Source: Hanstruepera neustonica
GTDB taxonomy: Bacteria; Bacteroidota; Bacteroidia; Flavobacteriales; Flavobacteriaceae
Reading direction: 5' to 3'
Length of the DNA stretch: 64,000 nucleotides
NCBI RefSeq assembly: GCF_002895005.1
Contig: NZ_POWF01000003.1
Span: forward strand, 186,001-250,000
Shown here: positions 31,323 to 40,615 of the stretch, piece after piece
How positions within the stretch are numbered: position 1 is the stretch's first letter
Layout: the number at the start of each line of letters is the position of its first letter
Made by a program: the position numbers and the translations under genes
The notes under the pieces: generated by a model
Seen by the model: the letters and a program-made list of their open reading frames with translations, nothing else
Database searches by the model: none
Told to the model about the DNA's origin: nothing

Positions 31323-32297
31323 ATGAAATCATCAATAGTATCTAAATTACTTGGCTTTATTGCTAAAAAAAAGCTCGAGGCTAAAACGGCTTCTAAAGAA
31401 ATCTCCAATAAGCAGATTGTTCCGCTTGTCAGAAATTTACGTGTGGAGTTAGATCATGCAATAAAAGAGTATATCTTTATAATCATAGGTGTTTTTGCTG
31501 CTGGTTTTGGTCTGAAAGGATTTTTGCTTCCCAATAGGTTTATTGATGGTGGTGCCACTGGTATTTCCTTACTACTAGAAAATATAACGAACATTGAATT
31601 GGGCATTCTATTGATTTTAGTCAATATCCCTTTTCTAATTCTGGGCGCCAGAACCTTTAATCTGAAATTTGCTATCAAGAGTATTGTTGCTATTACTTTT
31701 TTGGCGGTGGTTGTTCATTTTGTCGAATATCCAACTATAACCGAAGACAAACTGCTCATTGCTGTATTTGGAGGTTTCTTTCTCGGTTTAGGAATAGGTA
31801 TGGCTATGCGAGGTGGCAGTGTTATTGATGGCACCGAAGTTTTAGCTATTTATTTAAGTAGAAAGCTATCCATAACCATTGGAGATGTTTTACTACTCAT
31901 CAATATCCTTATATTTTCATTTGGAGCCTATATTCTATCAATTGAAACCGCACTTTATGCCATTCTTACTTATCTTGCAGCAGCCAAAACAGTGGACTTT
32001 GTTGTGGATGGTGTTGAAGAATATGTTGGTGTTACTATCATATCCAATAAACACGAAGAATTACGCGTTATGATTATTGATAAATTGAGACGTGCCTGTA
32101 CAATTTATGCAGGAAAAGGCGGCTATGGTACTAGTGGAAAAAGTTACGACAAAGACATTATATATACGGTTGTAACACGATTGGAATTAGCCAAATTACA
32201 TACTGAAATTGATAAAATCGACAAAAAAGCATTTATCATAATGGGGTTGGTAAAAGACCTTCGTGGTGGTATGATTAAAAGAAAACCATTAAAATAA
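31323..32297 (+). CDS. YitT family membrane protein with DUF2179 domain
   Basis: The 324-residue product has a charged N-terminal 50 residues, then five or so membrane helices (YIFIIIGVFAAGFGLKGFL, GILLILVNIPFLILGA, FGGFFLGLGIGMAMRGG) and the YitT signature with DGGATGISLLLENIT. A C-terminal soluble DUF2179 domain follows (VTIISNKHEELRVMI, GGYGTSGKSYDKDIIYTVV). Function is unknown; transport has been suggested for the family. It is preceded and followed by short gaps (13 and 4 bases). Confidence 0.9.
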   Translation: MKSSIVSKLLGFIAKKKLEAKTASKEISNKQIVPLVRNLRVELDHAIKEYIFIIIGVFAAGFGLKGFLLPNRFIDGGATGISLLLENITNIELGILLILVNIPFLILGARTFNLKFAIKSIVAITFLAVVVHFVEYPTITEDKLLIAVFGGFFLGLGIGMAMRGGSVIDGTEVLAIYLSRKLSITIGDVLLLINILIFSFGAYILSIETALYAILTYLAAAKTVDFVVDGVEEYVGVTIISNKHEELRVMIIDKLRRACTIYAGKGGYGTSGKSYDKDIIYTVVTRLELAKLHTEIDKIDKKAFIIMGLVKDLRGGMIKRKPLK

Positions 32298-32301
32298 ACG
32301 A

Positions 32302-32667
32302 ATGAAAAAGTATATCCTTCAAGATAATCCTTTTGTGGTTCCGACTACTGACGGCAAAGTAATTAAAGAACATTTTGGTTTAGCTTCTGCAGGTAATTCA
32401 GATATCAGTATTGCTCATATGATAGCTCCTGCTGGTTGGAGCGAACCATTCCAAACTCCGGAGTTTGATGAATACACTTTTATAATTAAAGGCAGAAAGC
32501 AATTTAATATTGATGGTGATATTGTTGTTTTAAAGGCAGGCCAATCCATCAAAATAGAAAAAAATGTTCGTGTACAATACTCAAACCCTTTTACAGAAGC
32601 TTGCGAATATATAGCCATCTGTAATCCTGCGTTTTCAATGGATTTAGTAAATAGAGAAAATTCATGA
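32302..32667 (+). CDS. Cupin domain protein
   Basis: This 121-residue single-domain protein shows a cupin barrel: SIAHMIAPAGWSEPFQTPEFDEYTFIIKG for motif 1 and LKAGQSIKIEKNVRVQYSN for motif 2. Motif 1 lacks the usual two histidines but keeps the conserved glutamate and glycine, so metal binding is uncertain. It starts four bases after the YitT gene, and its stop codon overlaps the start of the hydrolase gene (ATGA). Confidence 0.82.
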   Translation: MKKYILQDNPFVVPTTDGKVIKEHFGLASAGNSDISIAHMIAPAGWSEPFQTPEFDEYTFIIKGRKQFNIDGDIVVLKAGQSIKIEKNVRVQYSNPFTEACEYIAICNPAFSMDLVNRENS

Positions 32668-33488
32668 TTATTATTCAGAAATTTATTGGTCTATTTATTA
32701 ACCTTATCAGTTTAGTTTCTCGCCAACTTGCTGCCCGATTAGGCTTGTTTTTATTCACTAAACCTTTCAAAGGTCGCATTAATGAAAAACAATCTGATTT
32801 TTTAGGTACGTCTTTCCGTGAGGAATTAAAAGTTAATGATATTTCGGTGATGACCTATCGTTGGTTGGGTCAAGGTAAAACGGTTCTATTAGCTCATGGA
32901 TGGGAAAGCAATGCGGCGAGATGGCAATATTTAATTGAGCCCTTAAAGAAATTACAATATAATATTGTTGCTTTGGATGCACCTGCCCATGGCCGATCGG
33001 GAAGTAAACGCTTTAATGCCTTGTTATATGCACAATTCATTCAGCAAGTGGCTAAAAAATTCAATCCTGATATTATTATTGGCCACTCTGTGGGAGGCAT
33101 GGCAACAGCCTTTTCAGATGTCAATCATGACAATTCCAAACTAAAAAAACTGATTTTAATTGGAGCACCTTCAGAATTCACCGATGTTTTAAATCGCTAT
33201 TTTAAAATGATGGGATACACCAAACGCACTCAAAATGCCATTGTCGACCTGATAAAAAAGCGTTTTAAAATAGATTCCATTTCATTTTCAACAGCCAAGC
33301 AATTGGCACAATTGAATGTTGAGGGTCTAATAATTCATGATGAGAAAGATGCCATCATCCCTTATTCTGATGCCGTATTAATTAATCAAAGTTTCAAAAA
33401 CAGTAGATTAATAACCACATCCGGTATGGGACATTCCATGGCTCACGAAAGTATCTCACATCATATTTATGAGTTTTTGGAAGGTTAA
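32664..33488 (+). CDS. Alpha/beta-hydrolase fold protein
   Basis: The 274-residue product has an N-terminal hydrophobic segment that may anchor it, then the hydrolase core: [14 protein letters not shown] (oxyanion loop), [14 protein letters not shown], the nucleophile elbow [10 protein letters not shown], and a late aspartate/histidine pair in [12 protein letters not shown] and [10 protein letters not shown]. Substrate unknown; esterase or lipase-like activity is the simplest guess. It begins inside the stop codon of the cupin gene, so the two are coupled. Confidence 0.88.
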   Translation: MIIIQKFIGLFINLISLVSRQLAARLGLFLFTKPFKGRINEKQSDFLGTSFREELKVNDISVMTYRWLGQGKTVLLAHGWESNAARWQYLIEPLKKLQYNIVALDAPAHGRSGSKRFNALLYAQFIQQVAKKFNPDIIIGHSVGGMATAFSDVNHDNSKLKKLILIGAPSEFTDVLNRYFKMMGYTKRTQNAIVDLIKKRFKIDSISFSTAKQLAQLNVEGLIIHDEKDAIIPYSDAVLINQSFKNSRLITTSGMGHSMAHESISHHIYEFLEG

Positions 33489-33490
33489 GC

Positions 33491-33498
33491 TATCTTTG
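33491..33498 (+). promoter_or_regulatory. TATCTTTG box just before the pseudouridine synthase gene
   Basis: A perfect -7 consensus element ends four bases before the ATG at 33503, so transcription from it would begin at or very near the start codon. No TTG stands at the proper distance. Confidence 0.35.
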
Positions 33499-33502
33499 CC
33501 AT

Positions 33503-34264
33503 ATGGATCAAAATTTAACGCGACTCAACAAATATTTAAGCGAAGCTGGCTATTGCTCTCGCCGCGAAGCCGATAAACTCATAGATGCTGGTCGGGTAAC
33601 CATTAATGGCATCGTACCTGAAATGGGAACTAAAGTAGCGCCAGGCGATATTGTTCAGGTTGACGGAAAAAACATTAAGAATTCCAAAGAAGACTTTGTA
33701 TATCTGGCCTTCAACAAACCTGTTGGTATTGTTTGTACTACTGATACTCGGGTTGAAAAAGATAACATCATTGACTTTATTAATTATCCTAAACGTATTT
33801 TCCCAATTGGGCGATTGGACAAACCCAGTGAAGGATTAATATTCCTAACCGATGACGGCGACATTGTCAATAAAATATTGCGAGCTAGTAATAACCATGA
33901 AAAGGAATATATAGTCACCGTAAATAAACCTATCTCGCAGACCTTTATAAAACGTATGTCTGATGGCATTCCCATTTTGGACACAGTTACTAAAAAATGC
34001 TACGTTGAAAAATTAGATAGTCATACATTTAAAATCATTTTAACCCAGGGTCTTAATAGACAAATCAGACGTATGTGTGAATATCTTGATTATGAGGTCA
34101 AAACCTTAAAACGGGTTAGAATTATGAATATCACTTTGGATGTTCCCGTCGGGGAATACCGAGAATTTACTCAAAAAGAAATCACAGAACTTAACAAATT
34201 GTTGGAAGATTCTTCTAAAACGTTTATTCCAAAAACACAACGCAGACGCAACAATTCAAATTGA
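33503..34264 (+). CDS. rluF: 23S rRNA pseudouridine synthase, RluF type
   Basis: It isomerises a specific uridine of 23S rRNA (position 2604 in E. coli for RluF). The 253-residue protein has an N-terminal S4 RNA-binding domain ([22 protein letters not shown]), then the RsuA-family catalytic domain: [12 protein letters not shown], the catalytic aspartate in [32 protein letters not shown], and [18 protein letters not shown]. The match to RluF ([33 protein letters not shown]) is closer than to RluB or RsuA. It follows the hydrolase gene by 14 bases. Confidence 0.9.
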   Translation: MDQNLTRLNKYLSEAGYCSRREADKLIDAGRVTINGIVPEMGTKVAPGDIVQVDGKNIKNSKEDFVYLAFNKPVGIVCTTDTRVEKDNIIDFINYPKRIFPIGRLDKPSEGLIFLTDDGDIVNKILRASNNHEKEYIVTVNKPISQTFIKRMSDGIPILDTVTKKCYVEKLDSHTFKIILTQGLNRQIRRMCEYLDYEVKTLKRVRIMNITLDVPVGEYREFTQKEITELNKLLEDSSKTFIPKTQRRRNNSN

Positions 34265-34337
34265 GCAATTGTTAATTTAATACTAATTGGCAATTTTCTT
34301 CAAAGTAAGAGTGGTAACTTTAGAAAAAGCTATCACT

Positions 34338-34904
34338 ATGAAAACCATTATTCTTATACTGTTAATTGTTCCTTTTCATACCTTTTCACAATATGAATAT
34401 GCACCCAATGAAGAATTCCCATATGGCAGACCAAACCCAAACGCACCACAGCAAATAACAGACTTTGATCAACTAATTGGAAGTTGCAATTGTACTTCTA
34501 CAACAAGAAATCAGGATAATTCTTGGACAGAACCTGAAAACATGATTTGGACCTGGAAATACATTATGAATGGCATGGCTGTTCAGGATGAAACCTTAAA
34601 GTCTGATGGGTCGCATTCAGGGAGCATCCGTCAGTTTATAGGAGACAGTAGTCGCTGGTACGTACATTATTATTCATCCAAAACCCGTTCTACTAAATTG
34701 CCTACCTGGGAAGGCAACAAAAAGGAGAATGGTAATATCGTATTATATCGCGACCAAGCAGCACCGAATGGCACCGAAGGATTCTTCCGTTTGACCTTTT
34801 ACGATATTAACAAATCCGGATATAAATGGATCGGCGAATGGGTTGACAGAACAGAAACTGTTGTATTTCCCACATGGAAAATAGACTGCAAGCGAGAGAA
34901 ATAA
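34338..34904 (+). CDS. Secreted protein of unknown function, possibly DUF1579-like
   Basis: From ATG 34338 the product has 188 residues with a Sec signal peptide (ILILLIVPFHTFSQ). The body (FDQLIGSCNCTS, WTEPENMIWTWKYIMNGMAVQDE, RQFIGDSSRWYVHYYSS, FRLTFYDINKSGYKWIGEW) has the repeated short strands of lipocalin-like DUF1579 proteins, but the assignment is by pattern only. An in-frame start 51 bases upstream would hide the signal peptide and is rejected. It converges with folD, 11 bases apart, without a clear terminator. Confidence 0.7.
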   Translation: MKTIILILLIVPFHTFSQYEYAPNEEFPYGRPNPNAPQQITDFDQLIGSCNCTSTTRNQDNSWTEPENMIWTWKYIMNGMAVQDETLKSDGSHSGSIRQFIGDSSRWYVHYYSSKTRSTKLPTWEGNKKENGNIVLYRDQAAPNGTEGFFRLTFYDINKSGYKWIGEWVDRTETVVFPTWKIDCKREK

Positions 34905-34915
34905 TCTTCTGGCGA

Positions 34916-35794
34916 CTATTGATTGTGAATGTCTCGAGCCAACAAGGTGTTTTTCAATAACATGGCTATGGTCATTGGTCCCACACCTCCTGGAACAGGT
35001 GTAATGTAACTGGCTTTTTTACTAACATTTTCAAAGTCCACATCACCCGTGATTACATACCCTTTTGGAGATGAGTCATCCTGAACACGCGTAATTCCCA
35101 CGTCAATAATCACGACATCATCTTTCACCATTTCGGCTTTCAGGAATCCAGGAACTCCTAAAGCCGTAATGATAATATCTGCTTGAGAGGTGATTTGTGT
35201 AATGTTTTTTGTGTGACTGTGAGTTAGCGTCACTGTTGAATTACCCGGAAATCCTTTTCTTCCCATTAAAATACTCATTGGTCTACCCACAATATGACTT
35301 CTACCAATCACAACCGTATGCTTTCCTTTGGTTTCGACATTGTAACGATCCAATAGTTCCAAAATTCCAAACGGAGTTGCAGGAATAAATGTGGACATAT
35401 CCAATGCCATTTTACCAAAGTTTTCTGGATGAAATCCGTCCACATCTTTAGTCGGGTCTACCGCCATTAACACTTTTTGTGTATTAATTTGAGGCGGTAA
35501 AGGCAATTGGATTATGAAGCCATCAATATCTGGATTTTCGTTTAATTCTTCAATTTTATCCAACAATTCAATCTCGCTTGTGGTATTAGACATACGAATC
35601 ATAGTAGACTCAAAACCCACGCGTTCGCAAGCCCTTACCTTACTTCCAACATAGGTTAAACTAGCACCATCATTTCCCACAATTACCGCAGCTAAATGAG
35701 GCACCTTCTCCCCTTTTGCCTTCATTTTTTTTACCTCTTCGGTAATTTCATCCTTGATATCATTGCTGATTTTTTTTCCGTCTAAAATGGTCAT
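34916..35794 (-). CDS. folD: Methylenetetrahydrofolate dehydrogenase / methenyltetrahydrofolate cyclohydrolase
   Basis: This bifunctional NADP-dependent enzyme interconverts 5,10-methylene- and 10-formyl-tetrahydrofolate. The 292-residue protein has the catalytic lysine region TYVGSKVRACERVGF, FIIQLPLPPQI, DVDGFHPENFGKM, and the nucleotide-binding GRSHIVGRPMSILM, ending with TPVGGVGPMTIAMLL in the form TPVPGGVGPMTIAML. Length is normal. It lies 45 bases after ffh on the same strand, but an intrinsic terminator stands between them. Confidence 0.96.
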   Translation of the reverse strand: MTILDGKKISNDIKDEITEEVKKMKAKGEKVPHLAAVIVGNDGASLTYVGSKVRACERVGFESTMIRMSNTTSEIELLDKIEELNENPDIDGFIIQLPLPPQINTQKVLMAVDPTKDVDGFHPENFGKMALDMSTFIPATPFGILELLDRYNVETKGKHTVVIGRSHIVGRPMSILMGRKGFPGNSTVTLTHSHTKNITQITSQADIIITALGVPGFLKAEMVKDDVVIIDVGITRVQDDSSPKGYVITGDVDFENVSKKASYITPVPGGVGPMTIAMLLKNTLLARDIHNQ

Positions 35795-35822
35795 CTGTTA
35801 AATTGAATTATTGGTTTATTAT

Positions 35823-35854
35823 AAATAAAAAAACATGAGTTACCTCATGTTTTT
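35823..35854 (-). terminator. Intrinsic terminator overlapping the end of ffh
   Basis: On the minus strand AAAAACATGAG, a four-base loop and CTCATGTTTTT are followed by a T-rich tract. The upstream arm is made of the last ffh codons (Lys-Asn-Met-Arg), and the loop contains the stop codon. Confidence 0.75.
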
Positions 35855-37168
35855 CATAGCTTGCATCATACGTTTACCGCCACCGCCTTGCATCATTTTC
35901 ATCATTTTGCTCATCTGGTCAAATTGTTTCAAAAGCTGATTGACCTCTTGCACTGAAGTACCAGAACCTTTCCCGATACGTTTCTTTCTACTGGAATTGA
36001 TAATTGATGGATTGGCACGTTCTTTCGGCGTCATCGAGTGAATGATTGCCTCAATACCCTTGAAAGCATCATCGTCAATATCAATATTTTTCATCATTTT
36101 CCCAGCTCCAGGTATCATGCCAATTAAATCTTTCATGTTACCCATTTTCTTGATTTGCTGAATCTGTTTTAAAAAATCATCAAATCCAAACTGGTTTTTA
36201 GCAATTTTCTTTTGAATTTTTCGAGCTTCCTCTTCATCGTACTGTTCTTGTGCTCTTTCAACTAAAGACACCACATCACCCATTCCCAAAATACGATCCG
36301 CCATACGCGATGGATAGAATACATCTATGGCTTCCATCTTCTCGCCTGTACCAATAAACTTAATTGGTTTATTGACCACAGATTTAATGGAAATAGCCGC
36401 ACCACCACGAGTATCACCATCTAACTTGGTTAAGATAACACCATCAAAATTTAATACGTCATTAAACGCTTTTGCGGTATTAACAGCATCCTGACCCGTC
36501 ATGGAATCCACAACAAACAAGGTTTCTTGAGGCTGAATAGCTTTATGAATGTTAGATATCTCGGACATCATGGCTTCATCAACTGCCAAACGTCCGGCTG
36601 TATCTATTATAACCACATTATGACCATTGGCTTTTGCATGAGCAATACCCGCTTGTGCAATGGCAACAGGGTCTTGATTACCTTTATCGCTGAAAACCTC
36701 AACATTTATTTGCTCTCCAACAACATGCAACTGATCAATCGCCGCTGGACGATATACGTCACAGGCAACCAATAATGGCTTTTTTGTTTTTTTGTTCTTT
36801 AAGTAATTAGCGAGTTTACCAGAAAAAGTAGTTTTACCAGACCCTTGCAAACCAGACATTAAAATAATACTTGGGTTTCCAGATAGGTTTATCCCTTCGG
36901 CATCGCCACCCATTAATTCAGTTAATTCATCTTTTACGATTTTAACCATTAACTGACCTGGTTGTAGGGTTGTCAGTACATTTTGACCTAGCGCTTTTTC
37001 CTTAACCGTATTGGTAAACTCTTTGGCAATTTTAAAGTTAACATCGGCATCTAAAAGCGCTCTTCTAACCTCCTTAAGCGTCTCGGCTACGTTTACCTCG
37101 GTAATACTGCCATGACCTTTTAAGACGTGTAACGCTTTATCTAACTTTTCACTTAAATTATTAAACAT
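35840..37168 (-). CDS. ffh: Signal recognition particle protein Ffh
   Basis: Ffh binds signal sequences and 4.5S RNA and delivers ribosomes to the membrane. The 442-residue protein has the N domain, the GTPase domain (SGLQGSGKTTFSGKL, IIDTAGRLAVDE, ILTKLDGDTRGGAAISI, FIGTGEKMEAIDVF) and the methionine-rich M domain (IGMIPGAGKMMKN, QMSKMMKMMQGGGGKRMMQ). All GTPase motifs are intact. The stop codon lies inside the loop of its terminator. Confidence 0.97.
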   Translation of the reverse strand: MFNNLSEKLDKALHVLKGHGSITEVNVAETLKEVRRALLDADVNFKIAKEFTNTVKEKALGQNVLTTLQPGQLMVKIVKDELTELMGGDAEGINLSGNPSIILMSGLQGSGKTTFSGKLANYLKNKKTKKPLLVACDVYRPAAIDQLHVVGEQINVEVFSDKGNQDPVAIAQAGIAHAKANGHNVVIIDTAGRLAVDEAMMSEISNIHKAIQPQETLFVVDSMTGQDAVNTAKAFNDVLNFDGVILTKLDGDTRGGAAISIKSVVNKPIKFIGTGEKMEAIDVFYPSRMADRILGMGDVVSLVERAQEQYDEEEARKIQKKIAKNQFGFDDFLKQIQQIKKMGNMKDLIGMIPGAGKMMKNIDIDDDAFKGIEAIIHSMTPKERANPSIINSSRKKRIGKGSGTSVQEVNQLLKQFDQMSKMMKMMQGGGGKRMMQAMKNMR

Positions 37169-37244
37169 AGAATTCTTGAAATTTTAAGAAATGCAAATTT
37201 AAGTATTTGTCCTGTATTTATAAAGTTTCCTTTTATTAAAAAGA

Positions 37245-37281
37245 AAATAAAAAAAGCAACTCGCTTTGAGTTGCCTTTTCT
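37245..37281 (-). terminator. Intrinsic terminator after the metalloprotease gene
   Basis: GGCAACTC / GAGTTGC around a five-base loop, followed on the minus strand by TTTTTTT, stands six bases after the stop codon of the metalloprotease gene. Confidence 0.85.
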
Positions 37282-37286
37282 TTTTA

Positions 37287-38066
37287 TTATCTACCGCCAT
37301 TAGCCTGAAGGTCTGCCAAACAGGCATTATCAAGTTCAGGTACAGTTCCACCAGAGAGCATATTTAAAATGCCTTCACCTGTTTCGGCAGCCCAATACAT
37401 TAAGCAATTTTCATCATCACAATGTTTTGGGTGCGCTAAATCTTCATGAGGGGATTGTAGTGGCGTACCTAAATTGGTTAATCCTAATAAGTGTCCAAAC
37501 TCATGCTCTATGACCGTGGATTCTAAAACACTTCGGCTTGGCTCCAAAGCACTATCACTGTAATTATGGATATCTTCTTCAAAAATTACGAATGATGTAT
37601 TTCTATAGGCCGTACCCAAAACCACCCCTGAAGAACTGCTACTAGAAGAAGGTGCATCAGCAAAAAATATCCAAACTGCTATTTGGTCTCCAAAATTGTA
37701 TTTTGTTCTGTTTGCGGCTTCGATGCTGGAAATATCATCTATGGAATAAGAACTTAATCCTAGAGAAGGGATTGCGCGAGTTTCTATTGTGATACCATTA
37801 GGCTTGAATGTTCTATCTTCTAAAAATGCTAACAAGTGGTTTTTAGCTAATTCTGTTGGTTCATAACCTTCTACATAAGCCATTTCAATAACCATACTTG
37901 TAAAGTTATTTGCAGACAACAAATCATTAGATGAGGACCCAGTACTCTGAAAGTTTGCAACATTAACACCATTTGAATAGTTTGAACTTGCATCATCTTT
38001 AGAGCATGACATCATTAAAACTAATAGTACTAGAATGCGCGTTATTCTCATTTTCATCATAATCAT
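37287..38066 (-). CDS. Lipoprotein zinc metalloprotease
   Basis: The 259-residue product (several in-frame ATGs; MKMRITRIL at 38057 is a plausible alternative start) has a lipobox (LMMSCSKDD). Its zinc-binding motif VIEHEFGHLLGLTNLG contains HEFGH, followed by candidate third ligands in LAHPKHCDDENCLMYW. This is the zincin family annotated as membrane metalloprotease in flavobacteria, distantly like matrix-type metallopeptidases. A low-complexity serine stretch occurs mid-protein (PSSSSSSSGVV). Substrate unknown. The gene is alone between terminators on the minus strand, next to the surface-signalling locus. Confidence 0.83.
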   Translation of the reverse strand: MIMMKMRITRILVLLVLMMSCSKDDASSNYSNGVNVANFQSTGSSSNDLLSANNFTSMVIEMAYVEGYEPTELAKNHLLAFLEDRTFKPNGITIETRAIPSLGLSSYSIDDISSIEAANRTKYNFGDQIAVWIFFADAPSSSSSSSGVVLGTAYRNTSFVIFEEDIHNYSDSALEPSRSVLESTVIEHEFGHLLGLTNLGTPLQSPHEDLAHPKHCDDENCLMYWAAETGEGILNMLSGGTVPELDNACLADLQANGGR

Positions 38067-38116
38067 ATCTTTTTGTAGTTATACAATTTATATACGAAAA
38101 TTTTTACAAGTTGGAT

Positions 38117-38148
38117 TAAAAAAAAGGCCACCATAGCGGTAGCCTCTC
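38117..38148 (-). terminator. Intrinsic terminator after the large lipoprotein gene
   Basis: On the minus strand GAGGCTACC and GGTGGCC pair (one G-T) around GCTAT, followed by eight T. It is 28 bases past the stop codon of the 779-residue lipoprotein gene. Confidence 0.82.
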
Positions 38149-38175
38149 TTAATCAACTATTTATTAACCTATTAA

Positions 38176-40515
38176 TTATTCCAAACATTGGAAACAATCC
38201 GCTTCTAAATTGTATAAGTCGCCTACTTCATTATCACTTAAGGTACGTTTATACACTCGTAAATCATCTAAATGTCCTTGAAAACCTTCTCCAATGAGAT
38301 ATTCAGAAGTTGGGTCAGATCCAATGGTAAGATTTGAATTTTCTACAACATTTCTCAATGCACCATCTCTGTAAAGTCTCACGGTGTTATTAGAGTCAAC
38401 AGTTACCGTTAGGTGATGCCAATCTGTATTATCCCAAGTAACATCAACCTCTTGATTCCAGTCATTATCCCATAATGTTGTACCTAAATTATCCCCAAAT
38501 AATGGTGTATTTAAGTCATAAACACCTAGGTTGAAACCAACAGTTGCATTACCCGGTTTTCTAAAAAATATTTCTAAATCACCAGCTACTGTATTTTGCA
38601 TTTTAAACCAAACACTTATTGAAAAACTATCGCCTTGTACAATTTGATTTTCGGCTGTGACTGGAATAGAAATATTATCATTTCCTGTGAATCCAATCGC
38701 ACAAGTAGTGTTTCCGGCTCTGTCAGTTACAAAATCATTGGTGATATTTTGTACAACATCGCCAGTAATTAAATCTTGAGCCTCACCCCCAAATGGTATG
38801 TAAATAACCAAATCATTGGTCAATACACCCGGATTGTCACAATTAGAACAATCCTGTTCCATAACCATGGTACTGTTACTGTTTACAGCTTGCATCACCA
38901 ATCTATCATCACGACAATCCACAATAACCCAGCTACCAGTTATAGCTTGAATATCAGGTCCAGCTACATTGCTAAATTCAACTATGGTACCTGCACCTGT
39001 TTGTGAAGTAGACCACATGGATACTATGGTCAATCCATTACCAGTTATAACAACAGTACCATCAGCGTTAAAGTCTAAATCATATACTGCTAAATCATTG
39101 CTGTTATCAAAATCAACAACATTCCATATACATTCTACCAAATAAGCATCCACTTCTTGTTCAGGACACGAACTACTGCAATCTTCAACAACAAGTTCTA
39201 TGGTAAACACTTCAAAATCACCATTGAGTGCTTCAATTCTTAAGTAAACCGTTTGCGGATTTGTCGTATTTACAAAAGCATTTGGTTCCGCTATGGGATT
39301 TACATCAGCTTCCGCATTGGTTTGAGATATATGAAAAGACGGTGTGAAGTCAACATCACAAATAACATTACCAAGTACCAGTGTTTCCAATTCAAAAGTT
39401 GCAAATCCGTCATTGTCAAAATCACAAGCTGTTACTGTGGTGTTGCCAAAGCAATCGAATGGTGTTTCATTACCTGAACAATCTTGCTCCAATTCTAGTG
39501 TAATAGTATTATCTCCTTCTCCTTGGGTAAATACTATTCTATCTCTTTCACAGCCTAATAAAGACCATTCACCATTTAATAGGTTAAACGTTTCTAGCCC
39601 AGCAATAGTTAATATATATCCTGAATTTGACTCTGTTAGAACCCATGAAGCTACTTCTGTTACAGCTGGCGTACCATTTACTATAACTTCACCATTTGAA
39701 TTGAAGTTCAAATAATTTTCATCGATGGCATCTCCCGCAACATTAAATGTATAGCCTACCATATCACACTCTACTAAATGTGCTTCCAATTCAGCAAGAT
39801 TCATTCCGCAATCCACTATAATATCATCCTCACAATTCTCATTAGCGGCATTAATGGCCTCTTCCAACTCTTGATTACCATTCACTTCAACGGTATCCCC
39901 ATTTGCATAAACAAGCGTCACTGGAAAATTTAAACTAGCCAATACAGCACCTTGATTATCGGTTTCCAATCCTTCCAAAAAGACATACAATTCATAGTCA
40001 TTATTAATTTCAACGGTATCAATAATTTGGAAATTCGTATTATAAATTGAGAAAATTATCGGATAAACAAAATCCACACATTCAATTACCTCTTCATTTA
40101 CTACACAGCTTTCAATAAAAGCATCCAGTTCCTCAAGTGTTTCAATAGTTATTTCGGTATAATCATTTAATATAATCGTAATAGGAAACAAAAACTCAAT
40201 AGTATCCTCATTAGTATTATTTTCATCAAAAATGGCTTCAATCAAACTAAAATCATCTATCGATTCAATAGTCAATGTAATACCATTAGCTATAATGGTT
40301 ACTGGCAAATTCACCGAAAAACAATCACTACCATCCATGATATTATCAATCGTTCCATCATTGGCAGCCGTATGTCGCATTAAATTGGCCAAAGTAGAAT
40401 TTGGTGCGATCGTTTCTTCTTGATTTGGAGGTGTTTCTTCGTTGGCTTCTTCCTGACATGATACGCCAACAAATAAAAGCATAAGCAGCAAGAAAAGTGA
40501 TAATCTAAATTTCAT
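38176..40515 (-). CDS. Modular surface lipoprotein with C-terminal LamG domain
   Basis: No named function. The 779-residue product has a lipobox (VGVSCQEE, cysteine 20). In order it carries four N-terminal repeats of the type FPVTIxxxNG...ELxxxI (about 65-225), a first lipocalin-like module (LVECDMVGYTFNV...CERDRIVF, about 235-345), an acidic CDFDNDG module (about 355-445) also seen in the giant secreted protein, and a second lipocalin-like module (ECIWNVVDFDNSND...CRDDRLVM, about 450-555). A LamG/concanavalin-like domain follows (SISVWFKMQ, WHHLTVTVDSNNTVRLYRDG, HLDDLRVYKRTLS). Such domains usually bind carbohydrate or protein. It is divergent from the ECF sigma gene and has the GGTAGGA/CTGTTATAT element in its promoter region. 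Confidence 0.85.
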   Translation of the reverse strand: MKFRLSLFLLLMLLFVGVSCQEEANEETPPNQEETIAPNSTLANLMRHTAANDGTIDNIMDGSDCFSVNLPVTIIANGITLTIESIDDFSLIEAIFDENNTNEDTIEFLFPITIILNDYTEITIETLEELDAFIESCVVNEEVIECVDFVYPIIFSIYNTNFQIIDTVEINNDYELYVFLEGLETDNQGAVLASLNFPVTLVYANGDTVEVNGNQELEEAINAANENCEDDIIVDCGMNLAELEAHLVECDMVGYTFNVAGDAIDENYLNFNSNGEVIVNGTPAVTEVASWVLTESNSGYILTIAGLETFNLLNGEWSLLGCERDRIVFTQGEGDNTITLELEQDCSGNETPFDCFGNTTVTACDFDNDGFATFELETLVLGNVICDVDFTPSFHISQTNAEADVNPIAEPNAFVNTTNPQTVYLRIEALNGDFEVFTIELVVEDCSSSCPEQEVDAYLVECIWNVVDFDNSNDLAVYDLDFNADGTVVITGNGLTIVSMWSTSQTGAGTIVEFSNVAGPDIQAITGSWVIVDCRDDRLVMQAVNSNSTMVMEQDCSNCDNPGVLTNDLVIYIPFGGEAQDLITGDVVQNITNDFVTDRAGNTTCAIGFTGNDNISIPVTAENQIVQGDSFSISVWFKMQNTVAGDLEIFFRKPGNATVGFNLGVYDLNTPLFGDNLGTTLWDNDWNQEVDVTWDNTDWHHLTVTVDSNNTVRLYRDGALRNVVENSNLTIGSDPTSEYLIGEGFQGHLDDLRVYKRTLSDNEVGDLYNLEADCFQCLE

Positions 40516-40541
40516 AACGTGAATTTTATTGGTTATTTACA

Positions 40542-40572
40542 ATATAACAGCTCAATTTAAAAATGTCCTACC
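40542..40572 (-). promoter_or_regulatory. Putative ECF-sigma promoter of the large lipoprotein gene
   Basis: On the minus strand GGTAGGA (40572-40566), 15 bases, then CTGTTATAT (40550-40542). The last base is 27 bases before the ATG. The same two boxes with the same 15-base spacer precede fecR at 41140-41170. Confidence 0.75.
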
Positions 40573-40615
40573 CTGAATTTCTTTTTTTATACATTTACGA
40601 GCATAAAATTTAAAA

